Assembly: GCA_903870545.1 (NCBI GenBank)
Contig: CAIQDI010000026.1
Coordinates: forward strand, 1 to 64,000
DNA length: 64,000 nt
Direction: 5' to 3'
Source: an uncultured Pseudomonadota bacterium
Lineage (GTDB): Bacteria; Pseudomonadota; Gammaproteobacteria; Methylococcales; Methylomonadaceae
Shown in pieces: positions 1 to 7,419 of the stretch. How positions within the stretch are numbered: the stretch's first letter is position 1; each line of letters starts with the position of its first letter. A model generated the notes under the pieces. It was not told the origin of the DNA. It saw only the letters and a program-made list of their open reading frames with translations, and ran no database searches. The position numbers and the translations under genes were made by a program.

Positions 1-717
1 CCGCGCAAATCAGTTGGAACGATGACCGAATTTCAGGCGACAATTTGACGGTGAGCAGCAGCGCGGCGAGTTTTGCCAATAAAAACGTCGGCATCGCGAA
101 ACCGATTACCGTTTCTGGCATTACGTTGGCGGGAACGGATGCAGGCAATTACACCTTTAATACTTCAGCGACTACAGCGGCTGATATTACGGCGAAAACG
201 TTGGCGATTAGCGCGACAGGAATTCCCAAAATTTACGACGGCTTGACCGCCGCGCAAATCAGTTGGAACGATGACCGAATTTCAGGCGACAATTTGACGG
301 TGAGCAGCAGCGCGGCGAGTTTTGCCAATAAAAACGTCGGCATCGCGAAACCGATTACCATTTCAGGAATTACGTTGGCGGGAACCGATGCGAGCAATTA
401 CACCTTCAATACTTCAGCGACCACGACGGCTGATATTACGGCGAAAACGTTGGCGATTAGCGCAACAGGCAGCAACAAAATTTACGACGGTTTCACCGCC
501 GCGCAAATCAGTTGGAACGATGACCGCATTGCGGGCGACAATTTAACACTGAGCAGCAGCGCGGCGAGTTTTGCCAATAAAAATGTCGGCATCGCGAAAC
601 CGATTACCGTTTCTGGCATTACGTTGGCGGGAGCGGATGCGGGCAATTACACCTTCAATAATGCCACTTCGACCACCGCTGATATTACTGCGAAAACGTT
701 GGCGATTAGCGCAAATT
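1..717 (+). repeat. Tandem 249-bp repeat (three copies) in the YDG exoprotein
   Basis: The motif CCGCGCAAATCAGTTGG recurs at 1, 250 and 499, giving an exact period of 249 bp (83 codons). Copies 1 and 2 are identical over at least their first 60 bases. Copy 3 has more differences and runs into the MBG-like segment near 717. The array probably continues upstream of the window. The near-identity suggests recent duplication or homogenisation by recombination. Confidence 0.92.
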
Positions 718-1916
718 CAGCCAGTAAAACATACGGCGAAAGCGATACAATCGAATTCACTTATACGCCAACAGGTTTAATTGGCGATGATTCAATCAGT
801 GGAAAACTCATTCGCACCGAAGGAGAAACCGTTAAATCCTACGACATTAACAGCCAACTCGATGCGGGTTCAAATTACACCATCGATTACAGACCTGCGT
901 TATTTACGATTAACCGCGCTCAAAATATCGCATGGATTGGCGGAAAAAATAGTGATTGGATAAATACCGAAAATTGGAATCAAGGTGTTTTACCAGACGA
1001 AAATCAAAATGTAACGATTCAAACTAACGAGATTATTAACGTCTCAGATGTGCAATTTGTGAATTCGCTGACCAGTTCCGCATCATTAAATTTACAAGCG
1101 GCAACACTAGAAATTAAAAATGATTTTTCATTGAATTCAGGTTCGATTTTACAAGGTAACGGAACGGTCATTACCCCGAATTTTAATAATACACTCGGCG
1201 GTGGAATTAGCCCTGGACATTCACCTGGAAATATAAAAATTGATGGCAATTATGAACAGCGTGGAAGTGGATTTGTGTATTTTGAAATGGCAGGCGATTC
1301 ACCCGAACTTCATGATCATCTCGACGTAACAGGAAACGCGATATTGGGCGGCATTTTAAAAATTGCCGTGTTAGGTGATTACAAACCCTCACAATTAAGT
1401 CAATCGATGTTTTTTAGTGCGGCAGGAAAAATAGACGGTAAATTTGAACAAACCCAAGCCAGTGCGGAAATTTTAGCTGTTCTTGATACGCCGCCACAGC
1501 TTGATAAACCTGTCGAACCTGTTGTGATAAATCCAGACGCAATAAAACCAGATTCACCGATAAAAGAAACACTTAATGAATTATTGAAAGATAAAACACC
1601 CGAAGAAGTGAAAACAATTACCGCCAAAGTTGAAACAAATATCGATTTGGAAACCAAAACCGTTTTAATTATGCAAACAGCATCCACCGCGCCAATACTG
1701 ACCATTGCGCCTGCTTCAACCACAACAAAACTATCGGAAGAATCTCCAGTTTCTAGTGCTGCTGCACCTTCTGAAAAATCGAATTCGGCAACCGAATCTA
1801 AAAGTTCCAAAGATGAAAAAGACGTAAAAGAGAAAAAAGAGAAAAAATTAGACGTTTCAATCATCACAACAACCACCGAAACGAAAAGCGTTAAACCGCT
1901 GCAACAATGTAAATAA
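3..1916 (+). CDS. YDG/MBG-repeat exoprotein, 3' part (5' end outside window)
   Basis: The frame is open from the first bases of the window, so the gene begins upstream; about 637 residues are visible. The first ~240 residues are three copies of an 83-residue YDG-type repeat (core K-I-Y-D-G, then T-L-A-G-x-D-A-x-N-Y-T-F). An MBG-like segment follows (KTYGESD...NYTIDYRPALFTI). Next comes a beta-helix-like stretch with the motif GISPGHSPGNIKIDGNY, as in autotransporter and FHA-like passengers. The last ~150 residues are low complexity, rich in Pro, Thr, Ser, Glu and Lys. No outer-membrane beta-barrel is visible, so this is more likely a two-partner or otherwise secreted adhesin than a classical autotransporter; that role is inferred. 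It converges on the ABC ATPase gene with a 7-bp gap. Confidence 0.8.
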   Translation, partial: AQISWNDDRISGDNLTVSSSAASFANKNVGIAKPITVSGITLAGTDAGNYTFNTSATTAADITAKTLAISATGIPKIYDGLTAAQISWNDDRISGDNLTVSSSAASFANKNVGIAKPITISGITLAGTDASNYTFNTSATTTADITAKTLAISATGSNKIYDGFTAAQISWNDDRIAGDNLTLSSSAASFANKNVGIAKPITVSGITLAGADAGNYTFNNATSTTADITAKTLAISANSASKTYGESDTIEFTYTPTGLIGDDSISGKLIRTEGETVKSYDINSQLDAGSNYTIDYRPALFTINRAQNIAWIGGKNSDWINTENWNQGVLPDENQNVTIQTNEIINVSDVQFVNSLTSSASLNLQAATLEIKNDFSLNSGSILQGNGTVITPNFNNTLGGGISPGHSPGNIKIDGNYEQRGSGFVYFEMAGDSPELHDHLDVTGNAILGGILKIAVLGDYKPSQLSQSMFFSAAGKIDGKFEQTQASAEILAVLDTPPQLDKPVEPVVINPDAIKPDSPIKETLNELLKDKTPEEVKTITAKVETNIDLETKTVLIMQTASTAPILTIAPASTTTKLSEESPVSSAAAPSEKSNSATESKSSKDEKDVKEKKEKKLDVSIITTTTETKSVKPLQQCK

Positions 1917-1923
1917 TCGCTTT

Positions 1924-2712
1924 TTACGACTTTGTGAGAATGTTAAACGCCTCGGCAAGTTGGTCGGTTTGGGTTAAATTTAAAATTTCTGGCACGCTGC
2001 CCATTGCCTTAATTTGTCCGTGATGCAGCACAATTAAACGGTCTTCCGAATACACTTCGTCAATCAAATGACTCGCCCACAGCACCGCTATTTTTTCATC
2101 CGCCACCAACTGATGCACATAATCAACCAGACTTTTACGGCTAGGAATATCCAGCCCAACGGTCGGCTCGTCGAGCAATAATAACGCGGGTTTGTGCAAC
2201 AACGCCCGCGCAATTTCCACGCGCCGTTTGTGACCGCCGTTCAATTGCCGCACTTTTTCGCCGCGCCGTTCATACATTTGCAACCGTTCCAATTCTTCTT
2301 GAATGCGCTGTTTTGCCAATTTTCCGCTCATACCGTGCAATGCCGCGTGATAATTTAGATTCTGTAAAACCGTTAAATCCATGTCCAACGTGGTTTGTTG
2401 AAATACCACGCCCAACCGCGCCAAGGCTTGTCGTGATTGGGTTTGAATATCAAAACCACACAATTCAATGCGCCCCGCGTGCGTGTCGTACAAATGCGTA
2501 ATCAACGAAAATAACGTGCTTTTTCCCGCGCCATTGGCACCGAGTAAAATCGTGCATTCACCCGCTTGAATTTGAAAATTGACATTATCGAGAGCTTTTT
2601 TTTGTCCGTAAGAAAACGTTAAATTTTCAACCGTTAAAGCCCCCCTTTTTGAAGGGGGGTTGGGGGGATTTGCTTTAGTTCTATTGATTGAAATGACATT
2701 ATTTTTGTTCAT
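1924..2712 (-). CDS. ABC transporter ATP-binding protein, PQQ-dependent catabolism type
   Basis: 262-aa ATPase subunit resembling the TIGR03864 family, which is linked to PQQ-dependent alcohol dehydrogenase loci. Visible motifs are Walker A GANGAGKST, a signature region [16 protein letters not shown] (N in place of the usual S) and Walker B LLLLDEPT, followed by a switch histidine (ASHLID). The ATG at 2712 is preferred because it overlaps the stop of the beta-propeller gene as ATGA, which implies translational coupling; an in-frame ATG at 2733 is less likely. Residues ~14-25 (ANPPNPPSKRGA) come from a palindromic repeat inserted just before the nucleotide-binding domain. The permease normally expected next is not encoded downstream. 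Confidence 0.85.
   Translation of the reverse strand: MNKNNVISINRTKANPPNPPSKRGALTVENLTFSYGQKKALDNVNFQIQAGECTILLGANGAGKSTLFSLITHLYDTHAGRIELCGFDIQTQSRQALARLGVVFQQTTLDMDLTVLQNLNYHAALHGMSGKLAKQRIQEELERLQMYERRGEKVRQLNGGHKRRVEIARALLHKPALLLLDEPTVGLDIPSRKSLVDYVHQLVADEKIAVLWASHLIDEVYSEDRLIVLHHGQIKAMGSVPEILNLTQTDQLAEAFNILTKS
2639..2676 (-). repeat. GC-rich palindromic element inside the ABC ATPase gene
   Basis: On the coding strand it reads AGCAAATCCCCCCAACCCCC and continues into a C6/G6 hairpin (plus strand C run 2640-2645, G run 2654-2659) plus a second G run at 2662-2667. The same element, in the same orientation and frame relative to coding, occurs in lptA and sdhB. Here it encodes Asn-Pro-Pro-Asn-Pro-Pro-Ser-Lys-Arg-Gly near the N-terminus. 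Confidence 0.85.
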
Positions 2713-3668
2713 GGTTTCACCGCCAAACCCCAAGGATAATTTCCAACGCCCACCGATTTCGTCACGGTTTGCGATTCTAAATCAATAATCGACACGTCAT
2801 TCGTCACGCCATTCGCGGCATACAACCGTTTTTGGTCGGGCGAAAACGCGACATTCCACACGCGCGAACCGACTAAAAGATATTTTTCGATTTCAAACGT
2901 TTGCGCGTTAATCACCGCGATACGATTTGCCGTTCCCAACGCAACATAAGCACGAGTGCGGTTTTTATCAATCGCAATGCCAACGGGTTGAATTTTGTCA
3001 GCCGGCACGCCTTGAATCGCAAAGTTAATCGTTTTAATCGGCTGTTTCGTTTGCGTATCCAACACCATCAAACTCCCCGCCATTTCTGACGTGACCCACA
3101 ATTGCGAACTGTCCGGCGTGAAGGTGACGAAACGCGGACGCGCATCCACCAGCGTATTTTCGACAATCGTCTGCGTTTTGGTGTCAATCCAATGCACCAT
3201 ATTCGTGGTTTCGGACGCGCTAATTAACCATTGATTATCGGGGCTGACGGTAATTCCTTCGGGTTCAACGCCGACTTTGATTTGTTTGATGACTTTCTTT
3301 TTCGCCACATCAATCACCGTCACCAAACTGTTGTCTTCATTTGAAACATACATTTTGTCGCCAGTCGGACTGAGCGCGAACGTTTCGGGATCTTCGCCAG
3401 ACGGCAAACGTCCGGTTTCTTTCAACGTTTCTGCGTCGAAAATTTTAATCGTGTTGTCGTCGCTGGTCGCAATGTACAACGATTTATTATCCGCACTTAA
3501 CGCAATGCCGCGCGGACGTTTACCGACCGGAACGGTTTTAATTAACGTGCCGTCAATCGGATTCATGACGGCTAAAGCGTTGTCTTTTTCGAGCGTGACA
3601 AAAACCGTTTCGGCGTGCGCGTTCATCGTTGCGAATAGCGCGAAGGTTAAAAATTTTTTGTTTATCAT
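2709..3668 (-). CDS. YVTN beta-propeller protein, PQQ-dependent catabolism type
   Basis: 319-aa exported protein built almost wholly of YVTN/NHL-like blades. Recurrent signatures are GKRPRGIALSADNKSLYIA, GEDPETFALSPTGDKMYVS and GNYPWGLAVKP. It resembles TIGR03866, the beta-propeller that accompanies the PQQ-linked ABC system; its exact function is unknown but probably periplasmic binding. A short signal peptide is visible (MINKKFLTFALFATMNAHA). Its start overlaps the stop of the upstream DUF1566 gene by 4 bp and its stop overlaps the ATPase start by 4 bp, so all three are probably translated in series. Confidence 0.85.
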   Translation of the reverse strand: MINKKFLTFALFATMNAHAETVFVTLEKDNALAVMNPIDGTLIKTVPVGKRPRGIALSADNKSLYIATSDDNTIKIFDAETLKETGRLPSGEDPETFALSPTGDKMYVSNEDNSLVTVIDVAKKKVIKQIKVGVEPEGITVSPDNQWLISASETTNMVHWIDTKTQTIVENTLVDARPRFVTFTPDSSQLWVTSEMAGSLMVLDTQTKQPIKTINFAIQGVPADKIQPVGIAIDKNRTRAYVALGTANRIAVINAQTFEIEKYLLVGSRVWNVAFSPDQKRLYAANGVTNDVSIIDLESQTVTKSVGVGNYPWGLAVKP

Positions 3669-4999
3669 TTCCGAATCGCCACCGTCGTACGCGCGATATT
3701 ATCTTTCATATTGACATCTTTTTCGTTTGCCCACGAAGTTACACCAAAACTCAAACCGCCCGCTTTCGTCATTTTAACCGTCACCGTTTTCGTGATGGAA
3801 CCATTCGGCACAACATTTCCCACCGCACACACCACGCTCAAACCCGTAAAATTACAGTCATCTGGTTTTGTCACTAAACTCACCGTATTTTTTGGCAACC
3901 CAAAACTCATTTTGGCATCGGTCGCCGTCGCGGTTCCTTTGTTGGTCAACGTCGCGGTAAAGGTAATGTTGCCATTCACGGTTGCGGGGTTTGGTGTTGC
4001 GGTAATGGTGGGAGCTAAATCAACGCCTCCTGTTAGCGTTGTTACTGTTGAATTCCCCCACAACGTGCCACGAACCAGCCGCGCTGAATACTCCGTCGTT
4101 TTCGATGTGTATCCACCCTGACCACTCTTAAATCCCACGTTCCAAAAGGAATCCGCCTCTTCAGCTTTTGGTGTTGTTGTCCAAAAGTCAGTTACTGGTG
4201 TATCGGGAAAAACGGTTGAATTTATTGCAGGTGCGGATGTTCCATAATCGACAATTGTTAGTAATTCTTTGTACGTCGGTAAACGCCAATCTGTTTGTCC
4301 ACCTAAATCACTGGTTAATTTTGCAGCGTCACTTTGTTTATAAGTTGTCGCCGTGCCATCACAATAACCATCATTCCACGTTTTCCCCATCACGCAACGT
4401 TGCCACGTCAATCCCGTTTTGTTGTTTGTCACTGTGCCATTTTTGTTATCCACGAAATCAGTTAAATTAACAAAGGAAAAAGACTGTCCCCCACGCACAA
4501 AACGGATTGCGCTGCCACCATCTGTGGTGTCGCCCTGGTTATAGTAGTTACCGTAACCATAACCGTCACGGAAGTCCACAAACCATGCGTTATGAGGACT
4601 ATCAGTCGCAACCGAAGATGACCAAAAATTAACAGCTGGTGTGTTAGGAAAAAATGATTTGTTAATCGCGGGACTTGTTCTTTTTGCATCGATGATTGTA
4701 TTCAGTTCGGCAATAGTAGGAAGTCGCCAATCTTTTTGACCTGCGAAATCGCTGGTGACTTGGATTGCCCCAATCTTGTCTTCGTCAGAGTATGCGAATT
4801 TTTTTGCTTCGCCTGTGCAAGTTGCAAATGAAGCATCCCAAGTTTGCCCGACCGCGCAGGCTTGCCAAACTAAATCGGTCGGCGTGTGCGTGATGGTGCC
4901 GTCACCATTGCTGATGAATTCGGGTTTATCGGCGGCGAAAGCGTGGCTTGAAAGTAGCAACAACGCGATGGTGGCGGCGAGTAGTTTTGGTTTGTTCAT
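3665..4999 (-). CDS. Exported DUF1566-repeat protein with C-terminal DUF11-like domain
   Basis: 444-aa protein. The ATG at 4999 has a good Shine-Dalgarno (AGGAAC) and starts a clear signal peptide (MNKPKLLAATIALLLLSSHAFA), so the longer frame to 5047 is rejected. Two DUF1566 (Lcl C-terminal-like) modules follow, each with the pattern ...GLTWQ.C..G..W......DWRLPT..EL.TI.D....PAIN...FP.TP...FW. The last ~110 residues (from about PTITATPNPATVNGNITFT) look like a DUF11/CARDB-type Ig-like domain. The family is usually surface or periplasmic with unknown ligand. It is translationally coupled (ATGA) to the beta-propeller gene and is not a usual member of that operon. Confidence 0.8.
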   Translation of the reverse strand: MNKPKLLAATIALLLLSSHAFAADKPEFISNGDGTITHTPTDLVWQACAVGQTWDASFATCTGEAKKFAYSDEDKIGAIQVTSDFAGQKDWRLPTIAELNTIIDAKRTSPAINKSFFPNTPAVNFWSSSVATDSPHNAWFVDFRDGYGYGNYYNQGDTTDGGSAIRFVRGGQSFSFVNLTDFVDNKNGTVTNNKTGLTWQRCVMGKTWNDGYCDGTATTYKQSDAAKLTSDLGGQTDWRLPTYKELLTIVDYGTSAPAINSTVFPDTPVTDFWTTTPKAEEADSFWNVGFKSGQGGYTSKTTEYSARLVRGTLWGNSTVTTLTGGVDLAPTITATPNPATVNGNITFTATLTNKGTATATDAKMSFGLPKNTVSLVTKPDDCNFTGLSVVCAVGNVVPNGSITKTVTVKMTKAGGLSFGVTSWANEKDVNMKDNIARTTVAIRK

Positions 5000-5016
5000 A
5001 TTTTGTTCCTGGTGAA

Positions 5017-5250
5017 TTAAATCAGATTTGGATGGCAATTGACCCATTCGCGCAACACATCATTCATGCGTGATTGCCAATTTTCGCCGGTGGCTTTGAA
5101 AGCGTTGATAATATCGGCATCGTAAGAAATCGAAAGGTCTATTTTCGTTTTAGTCGGAATTAAATGCGGGAATAGTTCAGCGGCTGTTTTCGCTTCTTTA
5201 AACATTGACGCTGTCCATTCTGGATTTTCGTCATCAAATTCTATTTTCAT
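5017..5250 (-). CDS. BrnA-family antitoxin-like protein without BrnT partner
   Basis: 77 aa. The C-terminal half (KIDLSISYDADIINAFKATG, then ENWQSRMNDVLREWV) matches the ribbon-helix-helix pattern of BrnA antitoxins, which bind DNA and normally neutralise the BrnT RNase. The gene starts 38 bp after the Rpn-type nuclease stops and ends 17 bp before the DUF1566 start, so no room exists for brnT on either side. It may be an orphan regulator or a relic that controls the genes it sits among; both are inference. Confidence 0.7.
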   Translation of the reverse strand: MKIEFDDENPEWTASMFKEAKTAAELFPHLIPTKTKIDLSISYDADIINAFKATGENWQSRMNDVLREWVNCHPNLI

Positions 5251-5288
5251 TTCGTTTTGTCATTCCTTGTGAGTTTGAATCGCAAAGT

Positions 5289-6086
5289 TTAACGCAAATT
5301 CTCAATTTCAGCGTGCGTTAAACCGGTTGCTTGGGCGATAGTTTCAATCTCTAAACCCGTTGCGAGTAGATTTTGGGCGATGGTGTGCGTGGCTTTTAAT
5401 CCGCCTTCTTTAATACCGTCAGCGAATCGTTCTTTTTTGTCGGACTCAAAATTGTATTCTTCAATCATCCAGTATTTTTCTTCGGGCGACACCAGATTTT
5501 TGGCAATTAAATCAAACACCGTTTGTAATTCAGGACGATGATAATTGGATTCTTCAATTTGCCCCGTTAAACTTTCCTTAATCGCGCTCAACCATTCTCG
5601 ATAAACTTCGGGCGTGTCATCCGTGACATATTTTGGCGAAAGGTAAATTATTTTGTGTTTAATTTCGTTTAACCCGTTGCCGTAACGGTCTTTCGGGTCA
5701 AAATCAATCACCGCGACATCGGTTTTATGTTTGTCCGCAGACGTTAAAACGACAATCGTGTAGACCGTCAAATTGGGGCGATAATTTCTGTAATTCTCAG
5801 CTTGTTCCAACAACGCGACGCAATGATAATGCAAAAAACGGTCGTAATAATCCGAACCATTTTGATGTTGAATTTCCACAATCACGCGATTTTTTAAATC
5901 TTCGGCATACAAATCAAATTCGACTTTGATGTTGCCGATTTTCTGGGTAAAGGATTTTTCCGTTTCAATTTTGTCGATTTCTAACTCGATGCCGATAATA
6001 TCTTTGACGAACGCTTTGAAAATCTCGAGGTTTGAAAAGGCTTTTTTAAAAATTACGCCGTATTGCAAGGAAGCGACTTGTTTCAT
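5289..6086 (-). CDS. Rpn-family recombination-promoting nuclease / putative PD-(D/E)XK transposase
   Basis: 265 aa from the ATG at 6086 (MKQVASLQYGVIFKKAF, the usual N-terminus of the family); the frame is open to 6140 but that would overlap the upstream gene. The core (KVEFDLYAEDLKNRVIVEIQ) fits the D...E-x-Q nuclease motif of the PDDEXK_2/TIGR01784 group. The C-terminus carries the family's short helical repeat (KEGGLKATHTIAQNLLATGL, then EIETIAQATGLTHAEIENL). Rpn proteins promote RecA-independent recombination or act as nucleases. It sits inside the PQQ-ABC gene order, so it is a plausible agent or passenger of that rearrangement. Confidence 0.82.
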   Translation of the reverse strand: MKQVASLQYGVIFKKAFSNLEIFKAFVKDIIGIELEIDKIETEKSFTQKIGNIKVEFDLYAEDLKNRVIVEIQHQNGSDYYDRFLHYHCVALLEQAENYRNYRPNLTVYTIVVLTSADKHKTDVAVIDFDPKDRYGNGLNEIKHKIIYLSPKYVTDDTPEVYREWLSAIKESLTGQIEESNYHRPELQTVFDLIAKNLVSPEEKYWMIEEYNFESDKKERFADGIKEGGLKATHTIAQNLLATGLEIETIAQATGLTHAEIENLR

Positions 6087-6124
6087 GTTTGAATTCTCGA
6101 AGTGGTTAAATGTGTCAGGAAAGT

Positions 6125-7306
6125 TTAGCGCAAATGACAACCTGATTCATGTTCATCAAAACCGAGCGTATCCAATTCGGTTTTCGGATGCAAAAATCCT
6201 TCGATGGGCGCGACGGCAACTAATGAACGTGGCGCGGCGAGCAAAATGGATTGGCGCAATTGTCCATCCCACGCGCGAAATGACAACGCATTGCCTTTAT
6301 AACCTTGCAAGGTAAATTGTGGGCTGCGTAAATAATCTCGAACAGTTTTTAAATCAGCGGATTTGGTGCGCGTTGCCGCTTCGCCAATCGCCCGAACCGC
6401 TAAATACGCGCCATAATCGGGTTCTTCCATATTGCGTTTCGCCAATTCTTGAAAACGATGTTGAATTTGTGTCGCGCCCCATAAATCGTGGGTCGAATGC
6501 CACGCGGTCGCTGTCAAACCTTGCGTGCCAACAATCGGACGTGCCAACCAAGTTCGATACGCTAGATATTCACCGAACAAACCTTGTTCATCGGCGACGA
6601 CTAACACATCGTAATCGTCACTTTGTGTAAAAACCGATACGTCGGATTGTGTGCTTTTACGCGCATCGAACGTGTGTTCCCATTTTTTTTCGGTGACGAT
6701 TTTCATGCCGAATTTTTTGGCGGCTCGTTTCAACGCAGTGGCAAATAACGCATCTTCGGGCGCATTTCCCACCACTAAAAACCATTTTGCCCAGCGTTTT
6801 TTCATTAGATATTGCGCCAACGCATCGGCTTTCATGGCGCGACTGGGTAACAAATGCAGCGTATTTTGGCGGCATTGTTCATTGCGTAATGCGTCGTCAA
6901 CCGTTCCGGCATCGAAAAAAAGCGTGTCGGAATTCGTTGCTAAATCTGAAATTTCCAACGTTTTCGCGGCATTTAAATTGGTAATAACGTAATGAAATTT
7001 AGTGGCGATATTTTGTTTAAAAACGTCCGCCACATTTCCGGCGGGCGGCACGTTGAATTTGTGCAGAATAAAATTTTGGTGAGTAAATTGTCCGGTCGTG
7101 TTGTTATCGCTAATCGCTAATTCCGCGCCTTCAACGCCTTTATTCGCAATAAACGGGTCAAGGTTCGACAGCATTTCTGTCGGTGGCGCGAGTTCTTGAC
7201 TGAGATAAGCAATATCGATATTTTGAACGGCGGGTGTGGGTAGTTTTGTGGCGGCGAATGATTGCAAACTGTTGATGGCTAATAAGAAATAAAGGAAGTT
7301 TTTCAT
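6125..7306 (-). CDS. ABC transporter substrate-binding protein, PQQ-dependent catabolism type
   Basis: 393-aa periplasmic type-1 binding protein resembling TIGR03863. The start at 7306 gives a signal peptide (MKNFLYFLLAINSLQSFAA); the frame is open to 7390 but the added residues come from an intergenic palindromic repeat. Family features include the N-terminal IAYLSQELAPPTEMLSNLDP and the C-terminal EGFLHPKTELDTLGFDE. It would bind a ligand delivered to the ABC transporter whose ATPase is encoded at 1924-2712, but three unrelated genes now separate them. Confidence 0.85.
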   Translation of the reverse strand: MKNFLYFLLAINSLQSFAATKLPTPAVQNIDIAYLSQELAPPTEMLSNLDPFIANKGVEGAELAISDNNTTGQFTHQNFILHKFNVPPAGNVADVFKQNIATKFHYVITNLNAAKTLEISDLATNSDTLFFDAGTVDDALRNEQCRQNTLHLLPSRAMKADALAQYLMKKRWAKWFLVVGNAPEDALFATALKRAAKKFGMKIVTEKKWEHTFDARKSTQSDVSVFTQSDDYDVLVVADEQGLFGEYLAYRTWLARPIVGTQGLTATAWHSTHDLWGATQIQHRFQELAKRNMEEPDYGAYLAVRAIGEAATRTKSADLKTVRDYLRSPQFTLQGYKGNALSFRAWDGQLRQSILLAAPRSLVAVAPIEGFLHPKTELDTLGFDEHESGCHLR

Positions 7307-7324
7307 GATAATTTGGGTGATTTC

Positions 7325-7350
7325 GTAGGGGCAGGTCTTGTTGCCTGCCC
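7325..7350. repeat. GTAGGGGC-type palindromic repeat
   Basis: GTAGGGGCAGG, an 8-base loop, then CCTGCCC form a hairpin in the gap between the protease and substrate-binding genes. It starts with the same GTAGGGG motif as the intergenic elements at 48133 and 50301. Confidence 0.6.
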
Positions 7351-7367
7351 TTTCATAACGAATGTTT

Positions 7368-7401
7368 GAAAATAAAAGCAGGGCAATCACACCGATTGCC
7401 C
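7368..7401 (-). terminator. Rho-independent terminator of the Do-type protease gene
   Basis: On the minus strand GGGCAATC, a 5-base loop and GATTGCCC form a perfect 8-bp stem starting 18 nt after the stop at 7420, followed by the T-rich run TGCTTTTATTTT. Confidence 0.65.
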
Positions 7402-7419
7402 GTACAAAATGGAAAAAAT

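Noticed and set aside
1-717. CRISPR-like periodicity
   Set aside because: The 249-bp period is far too long, there are no short repeats with unique spacers, and the units are in frame in a coding sequence.
1400-1876. 158-codon minus-strand frame opposite the exoprotein C-terminus
   Set aside because: Mirror of the low-complexity Lys/Thr/Ser-rich tail; no ribosome site or domain.
5289-6086. Rpn-type gene as evidence of a complete insertion sequence
   Set aside because: No terminal inverted repeats or target duplication can be seen around it; Rpn-family genes are often stand-alone.
7307-7390. N-terminal extension of the substrate-binding protein
   Set aside because: The added codons derive from the GTAGGGGC repeat, and the shorter start gives a normal signal peptide.
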